Assembly (NCBI RefSeq): GCF_003148745.1
Contig: NZ_QGGU01000005.1
Span: 62,001 to 126,000 of the forward strand
Length of the DNA stretch: 64,000 nucleotides
Direction: 5' to 3'
Source: Pleionea mediterranea
Lineage (GTDB): Bacteria > Pseudomonadota > Gammaproteobacteria > Enterobacterales > Kangiellaceae
This document shows, in pieces, positions 8,349-17,143 of this stretch. Positions within the stretch are counted from its first letter, which is position 1, and the number at the start of each line of letters is the position of its first letter. Position numbers and translations under genes: made by a program. Under the pieces are notes generated by a model. The model saw only the letters and a program-made list of their open reading frames with translations, ran no database searches and was not told the DNA's origin.

Positions 8349-9896
8349 ATGCGTCTACTCATTATTTTTGCGTCTTTTCTGATGCTTAATACATCCATTG
8401 CAGCCGTAACCGATGCGCCAGAGCGCAAACGCGGTGAAGGCCCCTATGAACAACTGATTTTACGGGGCGCAACGGTAATTGCCGGGCATGGTGCACCGCC
8501 CATTGGCCCAGTGGATATTGTAATTGAAGGTAATAAAATCGTGAATATTGCGGTGGTCGGAAACCCCGGCGTCCCAATTAAAGGCAAGCGCCCAAAAGCC
8601 AGTGCCAACGCACGTGAAATCGACTTAACTGGCCATTACATTCTTCCCGGATTTGTTGATATGCACGGCCACCTTGGTGGTAGCGCTCAGGGAACACCGG
8701 CGGAATACGTTTTAAAATTGTGGTTGGCTCATGGTGTGACAACGGTTCGTGAACCCGGCAGTTTTAATGGCCTTAAATGGACCTTAAAACATAAGCAATG
8801 GAGCGACCAAAATAAAATCACCGCACCCCGTTTAGTCCCTTATGCCGGTTTTGGAATGGGACGGGACAAACCCTTTACCTCTGCTGATCAGGTTGAAGAC
8901 TGGGTGGATGATATCGCCGACGACGGTGCCAAAGGCATTAAATTTTTCGGTGCAAAGCCGGAATACATTAAAGCCGCTATCGAGCGCGCTAAAAAATACG
9001 ATATGACCACCACCATGCATCATGCACAAATTGATGTGGTTCGTATGAACGCGTTAATCAGTGCCCGGCTTGGTCTTACCAGCATGGAACACTGGTACGG
9101 TTTACCAGAGGCCATGTTTGATAATGAAGTGATCCAGGATTATCCCGCCGACTACAATTATCAGAACGAACAACACCGTTTTGGCGAAGCCGGAAAGCTC
9201 TGGTTACAAGCCGCCGAACCGGGATCAGAAAAATGGAATCAGGTTCGTGATGAACTTATCAAGCTCGACTTTACACTTAACCCTACATTTACCATCTACG
9301 AAGCCAGCCGCGATTTAATGCGTGAACGTCAGGCCATCTGGCACGATGAATACACTCTGCCAAGCTTATGGAAGTTTTTTGAACCGAGTCGATACGCTCA
9401 TGGCTCCTATTGGTTTGACTGGACAACCGAAGATGAAGTGAACTGGAAAAATAATTATCAGCGCTGGATGACGTTTGTGAATGATTATAAAAATCACGGC
9501 GGACGGGTCACCACAGGTTCCGACTCCGGTTACATATATAAAGTTTACGGATTCGGTTTTATACGCGAACTTGAACTGCTACAAGAAGCCGGGTTTCATC
9601 CGTTAGAAGTGATTAAGTCAGCCACCATCAATGGTGCCGAAGTTCTTAATATGGACGATAAAATTGGCAGCATTGAAGTGGGCAAGCTGGCAGATATGGT
9701 TGTCATTAAAGAAAATCCATTAAACAATTTTAAAGTACTTTATGGAACCGGACACTTTAAACTAAATGACAAAAACCAGCCGATGCGCACAAACGGTATT
9801 AAATACACCATTAAAGATGGTATTGTGTTTGATGCTCAAGAGTTACTGAATGACGTTAAGGCTATGGTAAAACAGGCCAAGGCGAAAGCAGAGTAA
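8349..9896 (+). CDS. Secreted amidohydrolase-family enzyme
   Basis: 515 residues with a signal peptide cleaved near residue 19. The metal-dependent amidohydrolase fold is shown by the beta-sandwich start (LILRGATVIAG), the HxH metal motif at residues 106-108 (ILPGFVDMHGHLGG), later metal-ligand candidates HHAQ and MEHW, and TTGSDSG near the last catalytic Asp. The end of the family is also present (GKLADMVVIKENPL). The substrate cannot be read from sequence; relatives include peptidases, imidazolonepropionase-like and other hydrolases. It has a GGAG ribosome site and is monocistronic, with a terminator immediately downstream. Confidence 0.82.
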   Translation: MRLLIIFASFLMLNTSIAAVTDAPERKRGEGPYEQLILRGATVIAGHGAPPIGPVDIVIEGNKIVNIAVVGNPGVPIKGKRPKASANAREIDLTGHYILPGFVDMHGHLGGSAQGTPAEYVLKLWLAHGVTTVREPGSFNGLKWTLKHKQWSDQNKITAPRLVPYAGFGMGRDKPFTSADQVEDWVDDIADDGAKGIKFFGAKPEYIKAAIERAKKYDMTTTMHHAQIDVVRMNALISARLGLTSMEHWYGLPEAMFDNEVIQDYPADYNYQNEQHRFGEAGKLWLQAAEPGSEKWNQVRDELIKLDFTLNPTFTIYEASRDLMRERQAIWHDEYTLPSLWKFFEPSRYAHGSYWFDWTTEDEVNWKNNYQRWMTFVNDYKNHGGRVTTGSDSGYIYKVYGFGFIRELELLQEAGFHPLEVIKSATINGAEVLNMDDKIGSIEVGKLADMVVIKENPLNNFKVLYGTGHFKLNDKNQPMRTNGIKYTIKDGIVFDAQELLNDVKAMVKQAKAKAE

Positions 9897-9907
9897 TCGT
9901 TTTTCTT

Positions 9908-9944
9908 AATTACCTCTTAGTAAGCACTAAGAGGTAATTTTTTT
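9908..9944 (+). terminator. Intrinsic terminator after amidohydrolase
   Basis: Perfect 14-bp arms AATTACCTCTTAGT/ACTAAGAGGTAATT around AAGC, followed by a T-run. Confidence 0.92.
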
Positions 9945-9992
9945 AATGAGTAAGTCTTTTAGTTTAAAATCTGTAAATATAAACGTTATTTG

Positions 9993-10420
9993 CATAAGGT
10001 ATAACTCGATCTGGCAGCAATTTGAAAAGAACACGATTAAAGTGGACTGTCGATATTTTAAAAACTATGAATTAAACAACAGATTAACATCTATTTTTAT
10101 CTCATTGCCTTTGTTTCGCCCTTTTGGGCGACCTTCTTTTTCAAGAGCCAAAAAGAAGGCAAAAGGCCCTGCGTTCCAACAATTAAGCCCTGCGGGTTCC
10201 TCAAAATCACTCATACCTGTCAACACACCGTTATTGACAGCCTTCCATGGCTGACAATAACTTCCACTGGCGTCCATGCCAGTGGATGTGTGAGGTATGA
10301 ATAATTTTGAGCTTAATTGAGTCACTCTAAAACCAGAAAAACGAATTATGACGAAACTATATTGTCTGCTAATCTAGAACTCTTTTGATTGGCACTGTAA
10401 GAGTACAGTCTAAATTTTAC
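9993..10420. repeat. Large palindromic repeat, copy A
   Basis: Shares high identity with copy B (10956-11510), with a constant 1080-bp offset over the core. The core, 10180-10319, folds as a branched cruciform. The outer stem has arms CAATTAAG/CTTAATTG, TCAAAAT/ATTTTGA, TCATACCT/AGGTATGA and CACAC/GTGTG. Two inner hairpins are TTATTGaCAGCC/GGCTGaCAATAA and CCACTGGC/GCCAGTGG. Before it lie CGCCC-TTTT-GGGCG (10118-10131) and CCTTCTTTTT/AAAAAGAAGG. Frames at 9946-10254 and 10065-10325 are by-products of the palindrome. It looks like a non-autonomous dispersed element (MITE- or BIME-like); it has no transposase. Confidence 0.8.
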
Positions 10421-10423
10421 ACG

Positions 10424-10813
10424 TTATTTCAAGAGAATATCTTCGGACGCTGGCGGCGATAATCGCTTGTTATCCAAAAACAACACCAGCTCTGGAACCA
10501 CCTGATAAGAACCAGCCGTTAATGGCTCACCCTGATTATCATTACCCTCACACTGCGCATTAAAGCGCATGGACTCACCCGGCGCCAATTGATGCTCCAT
10601 CATCACCTGCATAAACAGCTGATTATAAAAAGCTGACCAAACTTCCTGGCCGTTATTCATCAGCTTGATATCAAAACCCGGTTGATTGGTTTGAAAATTA
10701 ACATGCTTCGATGATGTATTGATCACTTCAACTGTAAAGTGAATCGAGTCACCTATGGCAAATCTTGTTTGATTTTGTCCGTTCTGATCAGTAATGTGTA
10801 ATTTACTTTGAAT
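10424..10813 (-). CDS. BsuPI-like (intracellular proteinase inhibitor family) protein, apparent AUU start
   Basis: The last 100 residues begin at a GTG (10726), but good coding sequence continues 29 codons upstream (SKLHITDQNGQNQTRFAIGDSIHFTVE). The only plausible start there is ATT at 10813, preceded at 4 bases by GAGGTG; no ATG, GTG or TTG exists in that stretch. The resulting 129-residue protein has the BsuPI pattern: a beta-sandwich with VEVINTSSKHVNF, GFDIKLMNNGQEVWSA, LAPGESMRFNAQ and AGSYQVVPELVL. Members resemble Bacillus BsuPI, but inhibitor activity is unproven. The stop codon touches the end of repeat copy A, and repeat sequence resumes at 10901. Confidence 0.65.
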   Translation of the reverse strand: MQSKLHITDQNGQNQTRFAIGDSIHFTVEVINTSSKHVNFQTNQPGFDIKLMNNGQEVWSAFYNQLFMQVMMEHQLAPGESMRFNAQCEGNDNQGEPLTAGSYQVVPELVLFLDNKRLSPPASEDILLK

Positions 10814-10900
10814 AAAGCACCTCGATATTTAAAGGTTAATTAATACGATTGTTTCGGTTACTGCTTTATTTAACTCTAGCATAATTTTCATACGATTAAC

Positions 10901-11535
10901 TATAAACCACTATTCTACGAATCAGTCTTACCTTGAATCGATATATTATTAATTACATAAGATATAACTCGTTCTGGCAGCAATATGAAAAGAACACAAT
11001 TTAAGTGGACAGTCGATATTTAAAAAGATAAATCCAATCAACAGATTAACATCTACTTTTATTTCATTACCTCTGTTTCGCCTTTCTGGGCGACCTTCTT
11101 TTTCTGGCAGTTAATTGCTCCTGCATTAACTGCATTCACTACATCCATGTAGCTTAGCCAAAAAGAAGGCACAAATTCGTCGGGAACGAATTTGAACAGC
11201 GTTAGCTGGCCTGAAAGGTGGAGGGCAGGATGCCCGGAATAAAAGGCCCTACGCTCCAACAATTAAGCCCTACGGGTACCTCAAAATCACTCATACCTGT
11301 CAACACACCGTTATTGACAGCCTTCCATGGCTGACAATAACTTCCACTGGCTTCCATGCCAGTGGCTGTGTGCGGTATGAATAATTTTGAGCTTAATTAA
11401 GTCACTCTAAAACCAGAAAAACCAATCATGACAAAGCTATATTGTCTTTTTGTCTAGTGACCTTTTAATTAGCACTGTAAAATTAAACCAAAATTTTTAC
11501 AAAATTATAAGCCACTATTCTACGAGTTAGTCTTA
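10901..11535. repeat. Repeat-A tail plus large palindromic repeat, copy B
   Basis: 10901-10932 matches the sequence that ends copy B (11506-11535), so it is probably the displaced tail of copy A beyond the BsuPI-like gene. Copy B proper runs 10956-11510. Its cruciform core 11260-11399 repeats 10180-10319 with only a few substitutions. Copy B carries about 130 extra bases (about 11107-11240) absent from A, including another inverted repeat (CAAATTCGT/ACGAATTTG). The 67-residue frame at 11059-11262 lies in this insert and is not a believable gene. 11536-11730 shows nothing else recognisable apart from the promoter region of the next gene. Confidence 0.78.
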
Positions 11536-11730
11536 TCCCATAGATCACCAGTCCTTTAAAATCTGCCTCTTTCACATTCAATAACTTTTAACTTCAGTAT
11601 CATTCAAATTCGAATTCCTAAAATTAATATCTCATTACTCACTATTTTATAAAATACTGCTGTCGGACTAAAAAGCGCACAAGCTCTTTGTTATACTGCG
11701 CCTTTGCCAAAACGATAAACATATCTCACT

Positions 11731-12774
11731 ATGACAACAACCCGACAAAATGTAGCCGAACTAATTGGTAACACCGATCTATTAAAGGTTCAGTCCTTAT
11801 CAAACTTAACCGGATGCGATATTTACGTTAAGTGTGAGTTCCAAAATCCGGGCGGCTCCATAAAAGATCGCGCAGCACTGCAAATGGTTAAAGACGCTAT
11901 GGAAAGTGGCGATCTAAAACCGGGAATGACCATTGTTGAAGGCACCGCCGGTAACACAGGCATCGGTTTGGCACTGGTAGCTAAAGCATTGGGCTTTAAA
12001 ATGCTGACGGTTATGCCGAGTGGGCAAACGCCAGAAAAAGAACGCATGATTGCTTTACACGGCTCTGAGTTGCATCTGGTTGATCCTTGCCCTTTTGCAG
12101 ACGACAACCACTTTTATCACACCGCCCGCCGTATTGCAGAACAAAACGATAACTACTGGTGGGCGAATCAGTTTGAAAACACCAGTAATATGCGCGCTCA
12201 TTATTTGCATACCGGCCCTGAAATCTGGCAACAAACCGACGGTAAAATTGACGCAATAGTTTCCGTTTGCGGAACAGCAGGTACCATTGGCGGCACCTCA
12301 AAATATTTAAAGCAACAAGATTCTAATATCAAATGTTGGCTGGTTGATCCTGATGGGTCGGGAATATATCACTACCTAAAACAAGGAACTTATCAGTCAT
12401 CGGGCAGTTCATTTACCGAAGGCATTGGCATTATGCGTACGGTTGCAAACTTTAGAGAAGCAAACATTGATAAAGCGATTAATCTGCCCGATCAGGATTT
12501 GGTTACGGTGTCACGCGCAGTACGCGATGCCGATGGTCTGGTTCTTGGCAGCAGTTCGGCATTAAACCTTGCTGGCGCATTAATGGTCGCCGCTAAATCA
12601 GGCAAAGGCAAAACCATTGTTACCTTTGCTTGCGATCTGGGCGAACGTTCCTATTCAAAACTGTATAACGCCGACTTTTTAAAACAAAAAGATATCGACG
12701 AAAATAAAGAATCCATAGAAACATTATTTGAACGTTACAAAGCGTCCGATGACAAGGCTATTGTAAATGTTTAA
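11731..12774 (+). CDS. PLP-dependent cysteine synthase family protein
   Basis: 347 residues of the fold-type II PLP family. NPGGSIKDRAA (near 40-50) holds the PLP-binding Lys. EGTAGNTGIGLALVAKALG is the substrate-binding loop (cf. TSGNTG in CysK) and CGTAGTIGGTSKYLK is the phosphate-binding glycine loop. The TAGNTG variant and the long C-terminus (about 40 residues beyond ERSYSKLYNADFL) differ from classical CysK, so O-acetylserine may not be the substrate. Cysteine synthase or a related beta-replacement enzyme is the best call. No clear ribosome site is visible before the ATG. Confidence 0.8.
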   Translation: MTTTRQNVAELIGNTDLLKVQSLSNLTGCDIYVKCEFQNPGGSIKDRAALQMVKDAMESGDLKPGMTIVEGTAGNTGIGLALVAKALGFKMLTVMPSGQTPEKERMIALHGSELHLVDPCPFADDNHFYHTARRIAEQNDNYWWANQFENTSNMRAHYLHTGPEIWQQTDGKIDAIVSVCGTAGTIGGTSKYLKQQDSNIKCWLVDPDGSGIYHYLKQGTYQSSGSSFTEGIGIMRTVANFREANIDKAINLPDQDLVTVSRAVRDADGLVLGSSSALNLAGALMVAAKSGKGKTIVTFACDLGERSYSKLYNADFLKQKDIDENKESIETLFERYKASDDKAIVNV

Positions 12775-12783
12775 CGCTCACAT

Positions 12784-13191
12784 TTAAGGGGCGTATTTTT
12801 CAAACACCTGTTGCTCGGTTAAACAATCGGTCTGATTGGAAAATTCATAGAACGATGGCTTTTTATCTATAAAAATTTGTTCGGAAAAATGAAAGTCTTG
12901 CTGTTCAAATAATCCTGCAGGGATAATGTGCTCATTAACACCTTTAAGCCGATAAAATAAATGCGTTCCACAAGAATTACAAAATGCCCGCTCAGCCCAA
13001 TCGGATGAGTTATACAGCGTGACATTTTTTTCATGACTAATGCCCACATTGGTGCCACAGTGAACGGCCATTAAGGGACCTCCACCCCATTGGCGACAAG
13101 TACGACAATGACAGACACTCATTTCATTATTATTCGATGAAACACTTAGGGTTACTTCGCCACACAGGCACCTGGCAGTTCGTTGAGTCAT
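12784..13191 (-). CDS. GFA family (CENP-V/GFA domain) protein
   Basis: 135 residues. The zinc-binding cysteines of the GFA/CENP-V fold are present: CLCGEV (8-10), SVCHCRTCRQWGG (about 27-33) and FCNSCGTHLFYRL (about 71-74). The family includes glutathione-dependent formaldehyde-activating enzyme, but most short members have no proven reaction. It converges with the cysteine-synthase-like gene, 9 bases apart, and no terminator is seen between them. Confidence 0.85.
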   Translation of the reverse strand: MTQRTARCLCGEVTLSVSSNNNEMSVCHCRTCRQWGGGPLMAVHCGTNVGISHEKNVTLYNSSDWAERAFCNSCGTHLFYRLKGVNEHIIPAGLFEQQDFHFSEQIFIDKKPSFYEFSNQTDCLTEQQVFEKYAP

Positions 13192-13303
13192 AAAAAGTAT
13201 CTCCGTTCGTATGATTAAAGTGAAGTCTGACAGAATGTTTTAAGACAAATATGTCGTTTATTATCATGATGCTCTTAACTTGGGCTCGACCTTAATCTGG
13301 CTC

Positions 13304-13356
13304 AGTCTTTACTTAGAGCAGTCTTACCTAAATCAGTCTTTATCTGAATAGTCTTA
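13304..13356. repeat. Degenerate 15-bp intergenic repeat
   Basis: AGTCTT recurs at 13304, 13320, 13335 and 13350 in a diverged 15-16 bp unit. It fills part of the 320-base gap 13192-13513, which otherwise holds only the terminator of the TPR gene. Confidence 0.55.
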
Positions 13357-13437
13357 GCCTAAGTTTATCTCGGCCTGACATACCAGACGTTAATAAACCA
13401 ACATTTGTTTCAAGCATATTGTTTATCAACATTAAAA

Positions 13438-13474
13438 AGCCGCTCATGTTTTATCATACTTTACATGAGCGGCT
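13438..13474 (-). terminator. Intrinsic terminator of the TPR gene
   Basis: Arms AGCCGCTCATGT/ACATGAGCGGCT around a 13-base loop. On the minus strand the stem runs into TTTTT, 40 bases after the stop. Confidence 0.88.
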
Positions 13475-13513
13475 ATATATTAAGAATATTTATTACATTT
13501 AAATATGTTTAAT

Positions 13514-15040
13514 TTATAACCCAGCTAACGCGGTTAAAAAACGACTCTTTTCGATAGCGTCGGCTCGTACAAGCGCATAGCCAACCGAGTTAAAGTTATG
13601 CTGTTTTACATCAGTAAATAATTTATGCGCTTCTTTTTTATCGCCACTTTGTTCCAGCGCTAATGCTTTGTGGTATTTAACATAAACTTTTTCCTGATTG
13701 GCTTTGCCATAATGAGCCACTGCGTTATTCCACTTTTCACTTTTTAGTGAAATAAAGCCCATCAACTCATGGTAGCCTTCGTACTTTCTTGAGTCATTAA
13801 TTGGCGTTAACAGTTGATACATTTTATCGGCGGTATTAGTGGCAACAGTAAAGTTACCTTGTCTTGCCTGTAAGTAACCGCGCCAGAATTGATTATTTGC
13901 CCGCTGCTGACGATTAAATAATTTATCATCCACTTCGGTAATTTGTCGCTCAATTAAGGTTTCACGCTGGTTAAGTGTTTCCTCCGCCATTTTGGTCATA
14001 CCATTATGCAGCTGAATCATTGCCAGATTGGTTAAGGTGAATATTTTACCTTGAACTTTTTGATGGGTTTTAATGGGCATGGCGTCAATTTCTTTAATCC
14101 AGTTTTTTAACTCAGAAATCGAATCCATAGGTTTATCCTGATACAAATGGGTAAACGCTTTGTAATTGCCAAGAAAAACGGCATTTTCGGGCTCTGCAAC
14201 TTTTATGGCTTTTGTGTAGTCGGCAACCGCATCATCAAAGTGGCCTAAAAAGGTATTCACATGACCTTTTTTAGTAAACGCGGTGCCAAAGGTGGGCTCA
14301 ACCAGAGATGCCCGTGTGTAATGGATTTTAGCCTGCTCAAGTTGCTGCTGCGCTCGAAGTGCATCACCCAGTCCTATATGGGCAAAAGCATTGGCCGGTT
14401 GGATTTCGGTAACCTTTTTAAAGGTTTTTTCCGCTTTAACAAAATCACGAGGCTCGTTAAATAAATAGTTATTACCCAGGTCGATCAGAGGCAATACATG
14501 AGAGCTATCCAACTTATGAGCTTTTGCAAACGCATCGCGCGCTTCTTCGTTGCGCTTGGCATCAGAAAGTACCTGACCTTTCATCCACCAACTAAAACTG
14601 CTGTCATTATTTTTCTTTTGCAGCTCATTCACCAGCTTTACTCGCTGCTCCGAGTCGCCCGTGATATAGGAGTACTGAATGTCGATCAGCAACTTTTCAT
14701 CATCCGTTGCTTTTTTGTTTAAAGACTTGGCTTTCTTAACCGCCTGACTAAATTGCTCCGCTGAAGTAGGCGCAAAACTCAGTGCTAACCATCCCAGAGG
14801 ATTATTCGGTTGCTGCTCGGTAATATGGCTGAATAACCGATTGGCACTCATGTATTTATTGTGCGCCAATGCCGCAAAACCCACTTGAAAATCGGCCTGA
14901 CTGGCATCGGGTAACGCGGTAACCTTGACCCCCTTATACTGTGCCGGTGACGCCAATATCATGGGTGTCATCAACAGACTGAAGAGCAGCCATAATAGCG
15001 GCCGTTTGGAGTGACGCTGGTTTGATCGAAATGTATGCAT
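13514..15040 (-). CDS. Secreted tetratricopeptide-repeat protein
   Basis: 508 residues from the ATG at 15040, chosen because GGAGAACATC directly precedes it; an in-frame start at 15082 lacks a site. A signal peptide ends near residue 30 (LLMTPMILASPAQY). The rest is helical TPR-type sequence, clearest at FAKAHKLDSSHVLPLIDLGNNYLF, FKKVTEIQPANAFAHIGLGDAL, IHYTRASLVEPTFGTAFTKKG and VADYTKAIKVAEPENAVFLG. Probably periplasmic and acting in protein-protein contacts. No catalytic domain was seen. Transcribed alone with its own terminator. Confidence 0.78.
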   Translation of the reverse strand: MHTFRSNQRHSKRPLLWLLFSLLMTPMILASPAQYKGVKVTALPDASQADFQVGFAALAHNKYMSANRLFSHITEQQPNNPLGWLALSFAPTSAEQFSQAVKKAKSLNKKATDDEKLLIDIQYSYITGDSEQRVKLVNELQKKNNDSSFSWWMKGQVLSDAKRNEEARDAFAKAHKLDSSHVLPLIDLGNNYLFNEPRDFVKAEKTFKKVTEIQPANAFAHIGLGDALRAQQQLEQAKIHYTRASLVEPTFGTAFTKKGHVNTFLGHFDDAVADYTKAIKVAEPENAVFLGNYKAFTHLYQDKPMDSISELKNWIKEIDAMPIKTHQKVQGKIFTLTNLAMIQLHNGMTKMAEETLNQRETLIERQITEVDDKLFNRQQRANNQFWRGYLQARQGNFTVATNTADKMYQLLTPINDSRKYEGYHELMGFISLKSEKWNNAVAHYGKANQEKVYVKYHKALALEQSGDKKEAHKLFTDVKQHNFNSVGYALVRADAIEKSRFLTALAGL

Positions 15041-15343
15041 GATGTTCTCCTTTTTACGATGTAAAAAGAAGCAAGGGCACATACAGAAGAACTCTGGAGA
15101 AGTTTTTTTGTTATAGTTTGCTCAATTCCATCTTCGCAAGACAACACCCTGCTTCAGGGTTTCTGATAACAGGTTAAGCTTTAAACGACACGTCATTTAA
15201 TTTAGCAGGCAAACCTTTCACTGCCTCCCTTATCAAATCGTTTGTCGCATCGTTTATCACTCTGTATAAGCCTTGTGATTATAGCGAGTCTAACCAAAAG
15301 GTGTTTAGTTTAATTTAAGCTAAAACCAAAGATTTTAATACCA
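15041..15343. other. Intergenic region, nothing decisive
   Basis: Upstream region of the TPR gene. A short hairpin ACCCTG-CTT-CAGGGT lies at 15146-15160; no gene or clear terminator is visible. Confidence 0.5.
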
Positions 15344-15628
15344 CTAATCGACTATGGCTTTTAATGCCTTAACATGACCATTAAAGGCTTGAGTCCCGCT
15401 TTTCGATAACTCCAGCCAGGTGCAGGGTCGTCCCAGTTTGGTACGTTTTTTACTCTTGACGTAACCAGCATCTTCCAGCGCTTTTACATGTTTCGATAAT
15501 ACCGAGTCACTGACTTCAAGATGTTGCCGAAGAATCTGAAACTCAACTTGATCGGTGGCCGATAAAAAGGCGCAAATTTGCAGTCGATTAGGTGCATGAA
15601 TCAAGTGATCAAACTCTGATTTACTCAT
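15344..15628 (-). CDS. Winged-helix transcriptional regulator (HTH_34-like)
   Basis: 94 residues, a single winged-helix domain of the ArsR/MarR-related type seen in small regulators. It contains HAPNRLQICAFLSATDQVEFQILRQHLEVSDSVLSKHVKALEDAGYVKSKK, where the recognition helix is SDSVLSKHVKALE, then a wing (RTKLGRPCTWLELSKSG). Its start overlaps the stop of the upstream membrane-protein gene by four bases (ATGA), so both are translated together. Three palindromes upstream of that gene (16139-16208) are its likely operators, implying autoregulation. Confidence 0.85.
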   Translation of the reverse strand: MSKSEFDHLIHAPNRLQICAFLSATDQVEFQILRQHLEVSDSVLSKHVKALEDAGYVKSKKRTKLGRPCTWLELSKSGTQAFNGHVKALKAIVD

Positions 15629-16119
15629 GACGCGCCCCCCTGCTCAATCCATTCACCGGTTGGAAACAGATACAGCATGCCAGCCATTAATAAAGCATTA
15701 AACGAAGCCAGGGCGTAAGCCGCCCACTGATACCCCATAAGTGATAATTCACGGGCAAAAATCAGCGCCAGCCCAAAAACAGCTGCCTGGCAAATTTGCA
15801 ATATCATGCCTGAATTGCTGGTTGGCCCCAGTCGCATTTTAATGCCCAGCAATCGGTTTCGATAAAGCAAAAAAGCCACCAAAATGACAAATGCAATAAA
15901 TGACCCGATTAATCCGAGCGCCCAGACATTTTCATGCCGCATGGCAGAATAAGAAAAAGTCATCAAGCCAAAACTACCCCCCATAAGCACAATAAACCAA
16001 ATGGGTGGCCTTAAGGTTTTAGCGACAGATGCATTAATTCTATTCAACGATTCCAGCGACGCTTTAGCTTCTGCCGCAGATATATTGCCGTTATTTTCAG
16101 TTGTCTTGTTTGGTTCCAT
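15625..16119 (-). CDS. Four-helix membrane protein paired with HTH regulator
   Basis: 164 residues from the ATG at 16119. AAGGAA lies 6 bases before it and overlaps an alternative in-frame ATG at 16134. After a polar N-terminus of about 45 residues there are four hydrophobic segments (about 46-66, 74-94, 110-128, 134-152). I do not recognise a named family. Membrane proteins of this kind are often co-transcribed with HTH_34 regulators, and the pair may form a self-contained regulatory unit. Confidence 0.7.
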   Translation of the reverse strand: MEPNKTTENNGNISAAEAKASLESLNRINASVAKTLRPPIWFIVLMGGSFGLMTFSYSAMRHENVWALGLIGSFIAFVILVAFLLYRNRLLGIKMRLGPTSNSGMILQICQAAVFGLALIFARELSLMGYQWAAYALASFNALLMAGMLYLFPTGEWIEQGGAS

Positions 16120-16138
16120 GATAGTTTCCTTCATTTAC

Positions 16139-16208
16139 TTTCCACTCTGGAAACTAATATAGATCAAACTTTCCAATATGGAAAGCATTAACTTTCCATT
16201 ACGGAAAG
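16139..16208. promoter_or_regulatory. Three palindromic operators upstream of the HTH/membrane pair
   Basis: TTTCC-N5-GGAAA occurs three times: 16139-16153, 16169-16185 and 16192-16208; the last two extend to CTTTCC-N5-GGAAAG. Centres are 31 and 23 bp apart. They start 19 bases upstream of the membrane-protein ATG. A dimeric winged-helix repressor, most simply the one encoded here, is the expected ligand. Confidence 0.72.
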
Positions 16209-16431
16209 TATTTATAAAAAAATAACGAGCCAAAACAACCTTAACCTATTGATTTAAAATAATTTAATGTAATGACTAAGTATCTAAATTAATTGTAATA
16301 ATCCTTTAAAAAAATAATCCAAAGCGAAATCAAACTATTTCAAGAGTCATAACGACTAAAGCAATACGAGTTTTATCATTCAAGTTTTTAGACTTCCTTT
16401 CAAAGAGGTCATCATTTCAGGAGGATCCATT
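16209..16431. other. AT-rich upstream region
   Basis: Leader and promoter region of the next plus-strand gene. No gene or structured element is visible apart from a strong ribosome site (AGGAGGATCC) at its end. Confidence 0.4.
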
Positions 16432-17043
16432 ATGTCGCTTAAATTATTGAAGCCGCTATTAGCAGGTACCGGCACCGCCCTAATGTTATTATTGACGTTA
16501 CTGGCCCAGTCAGCCACGGCGTCGTCAAACCATACCATTAATGTGGACAACCTTAATGGTCATTCATTATCCATTGTGGAATCGGACGGCAGCAATCCTG
16601 TTTATACCCTGGATGGAAAAACCTATCACTGGGAAAACCTTAGTGATGATCAAAAAACCGCACTGCTTAAAATTAGAAAGGATATGTCGAAAATAACCGC
16701 CCGGTTTACCGACGTTGAAAAAGCCATGCGACCTTATATTGAGGATATTGAGCTGGAAGCAGAAAAGATTTCAGCGCTGGTACGCGCAATTGAATTGCCA
16801 AAACCACCTGAGCCGCCACATTCATTGCCCGAGTTGGAAGCCCGAGCCGAAATGGTAGAAAGAGCCGAGCAAGTTGAGTTAACAATGCAAAAGCACGAAG
16901 CCACTATGGCCAAACATGAACAATTGATGCATTTAAAACAACTGAAACTTGAAAACTTTGAGCATGATATTGAACAAGAAGCCAAAGTGTTTGAGCAAGA
17001 TTTTAATCAGCAATTAATGAAGATTATTGAGATACTTAACTAA
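16432..17043 (+). CDS. Secreted coiled-coil protein, unknown function
   Basis: 203 residues behind a strong ribosome site (CAGGAGGATCC). A signal peptide ends near residue 30 (LAQSATASSN). A short beta-like section follows (INVDNLNGHSLSIVE, YTLDGKTYHWENLS), then from residue 80 to the end an almost unbroken Glu/Lys-rich helix with a Pro-rich hinge (IELPKPPEPPHSLPE) near 125-138. The helix is heptad-like and probably forms a coiled coil in the periplasm. I do not recognise a family. Confidence 0.65.
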   Translation: MSLKLLKPLLAGTGTALMLLLTLLAQSATASSNHTINVDNLNGHSLSIVESDGSNPVYTLDGKTYHWENLSDDQKTALLKIRKDMSKITARFTDVEKAMRPYIEDIELEAEKISALVRAIELPKPPEPPHSLPELEARAEMVERAEQVELTMQKHEATMAKHEQLMHLKQLKLENFEHDIEQEAKVFEQDFNQQLMKIIEILN

Positions 17044-17143
17044 ATAGCCAGTCATATACACTTAAGAAAAAGCAGACATATGATTGAAATAATGGACTTA
17101 CTCAATGCAAAAAAGTAAACGTTAAATCTTATGACCATAGAAT

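Noticed and set aside
10180-10319. Integron attC site
   Set aside because: The branched palindrome recalls attC, but no GTTRRRY core sites or VCR-like arms are present and no integron integrase is nearby.
9946-10325. Frames of 102 codons (plus) and 86 codons (minus)
   Set aside because: They lie in palindromic repeat copy A and exist because of the symmetry; the equivalent frames are broken in copy B.
11059-11262. 67-codon minus-strand frame
   Set aside because: It falls in the insert of repeat copy B and has no counterpart in copy A.
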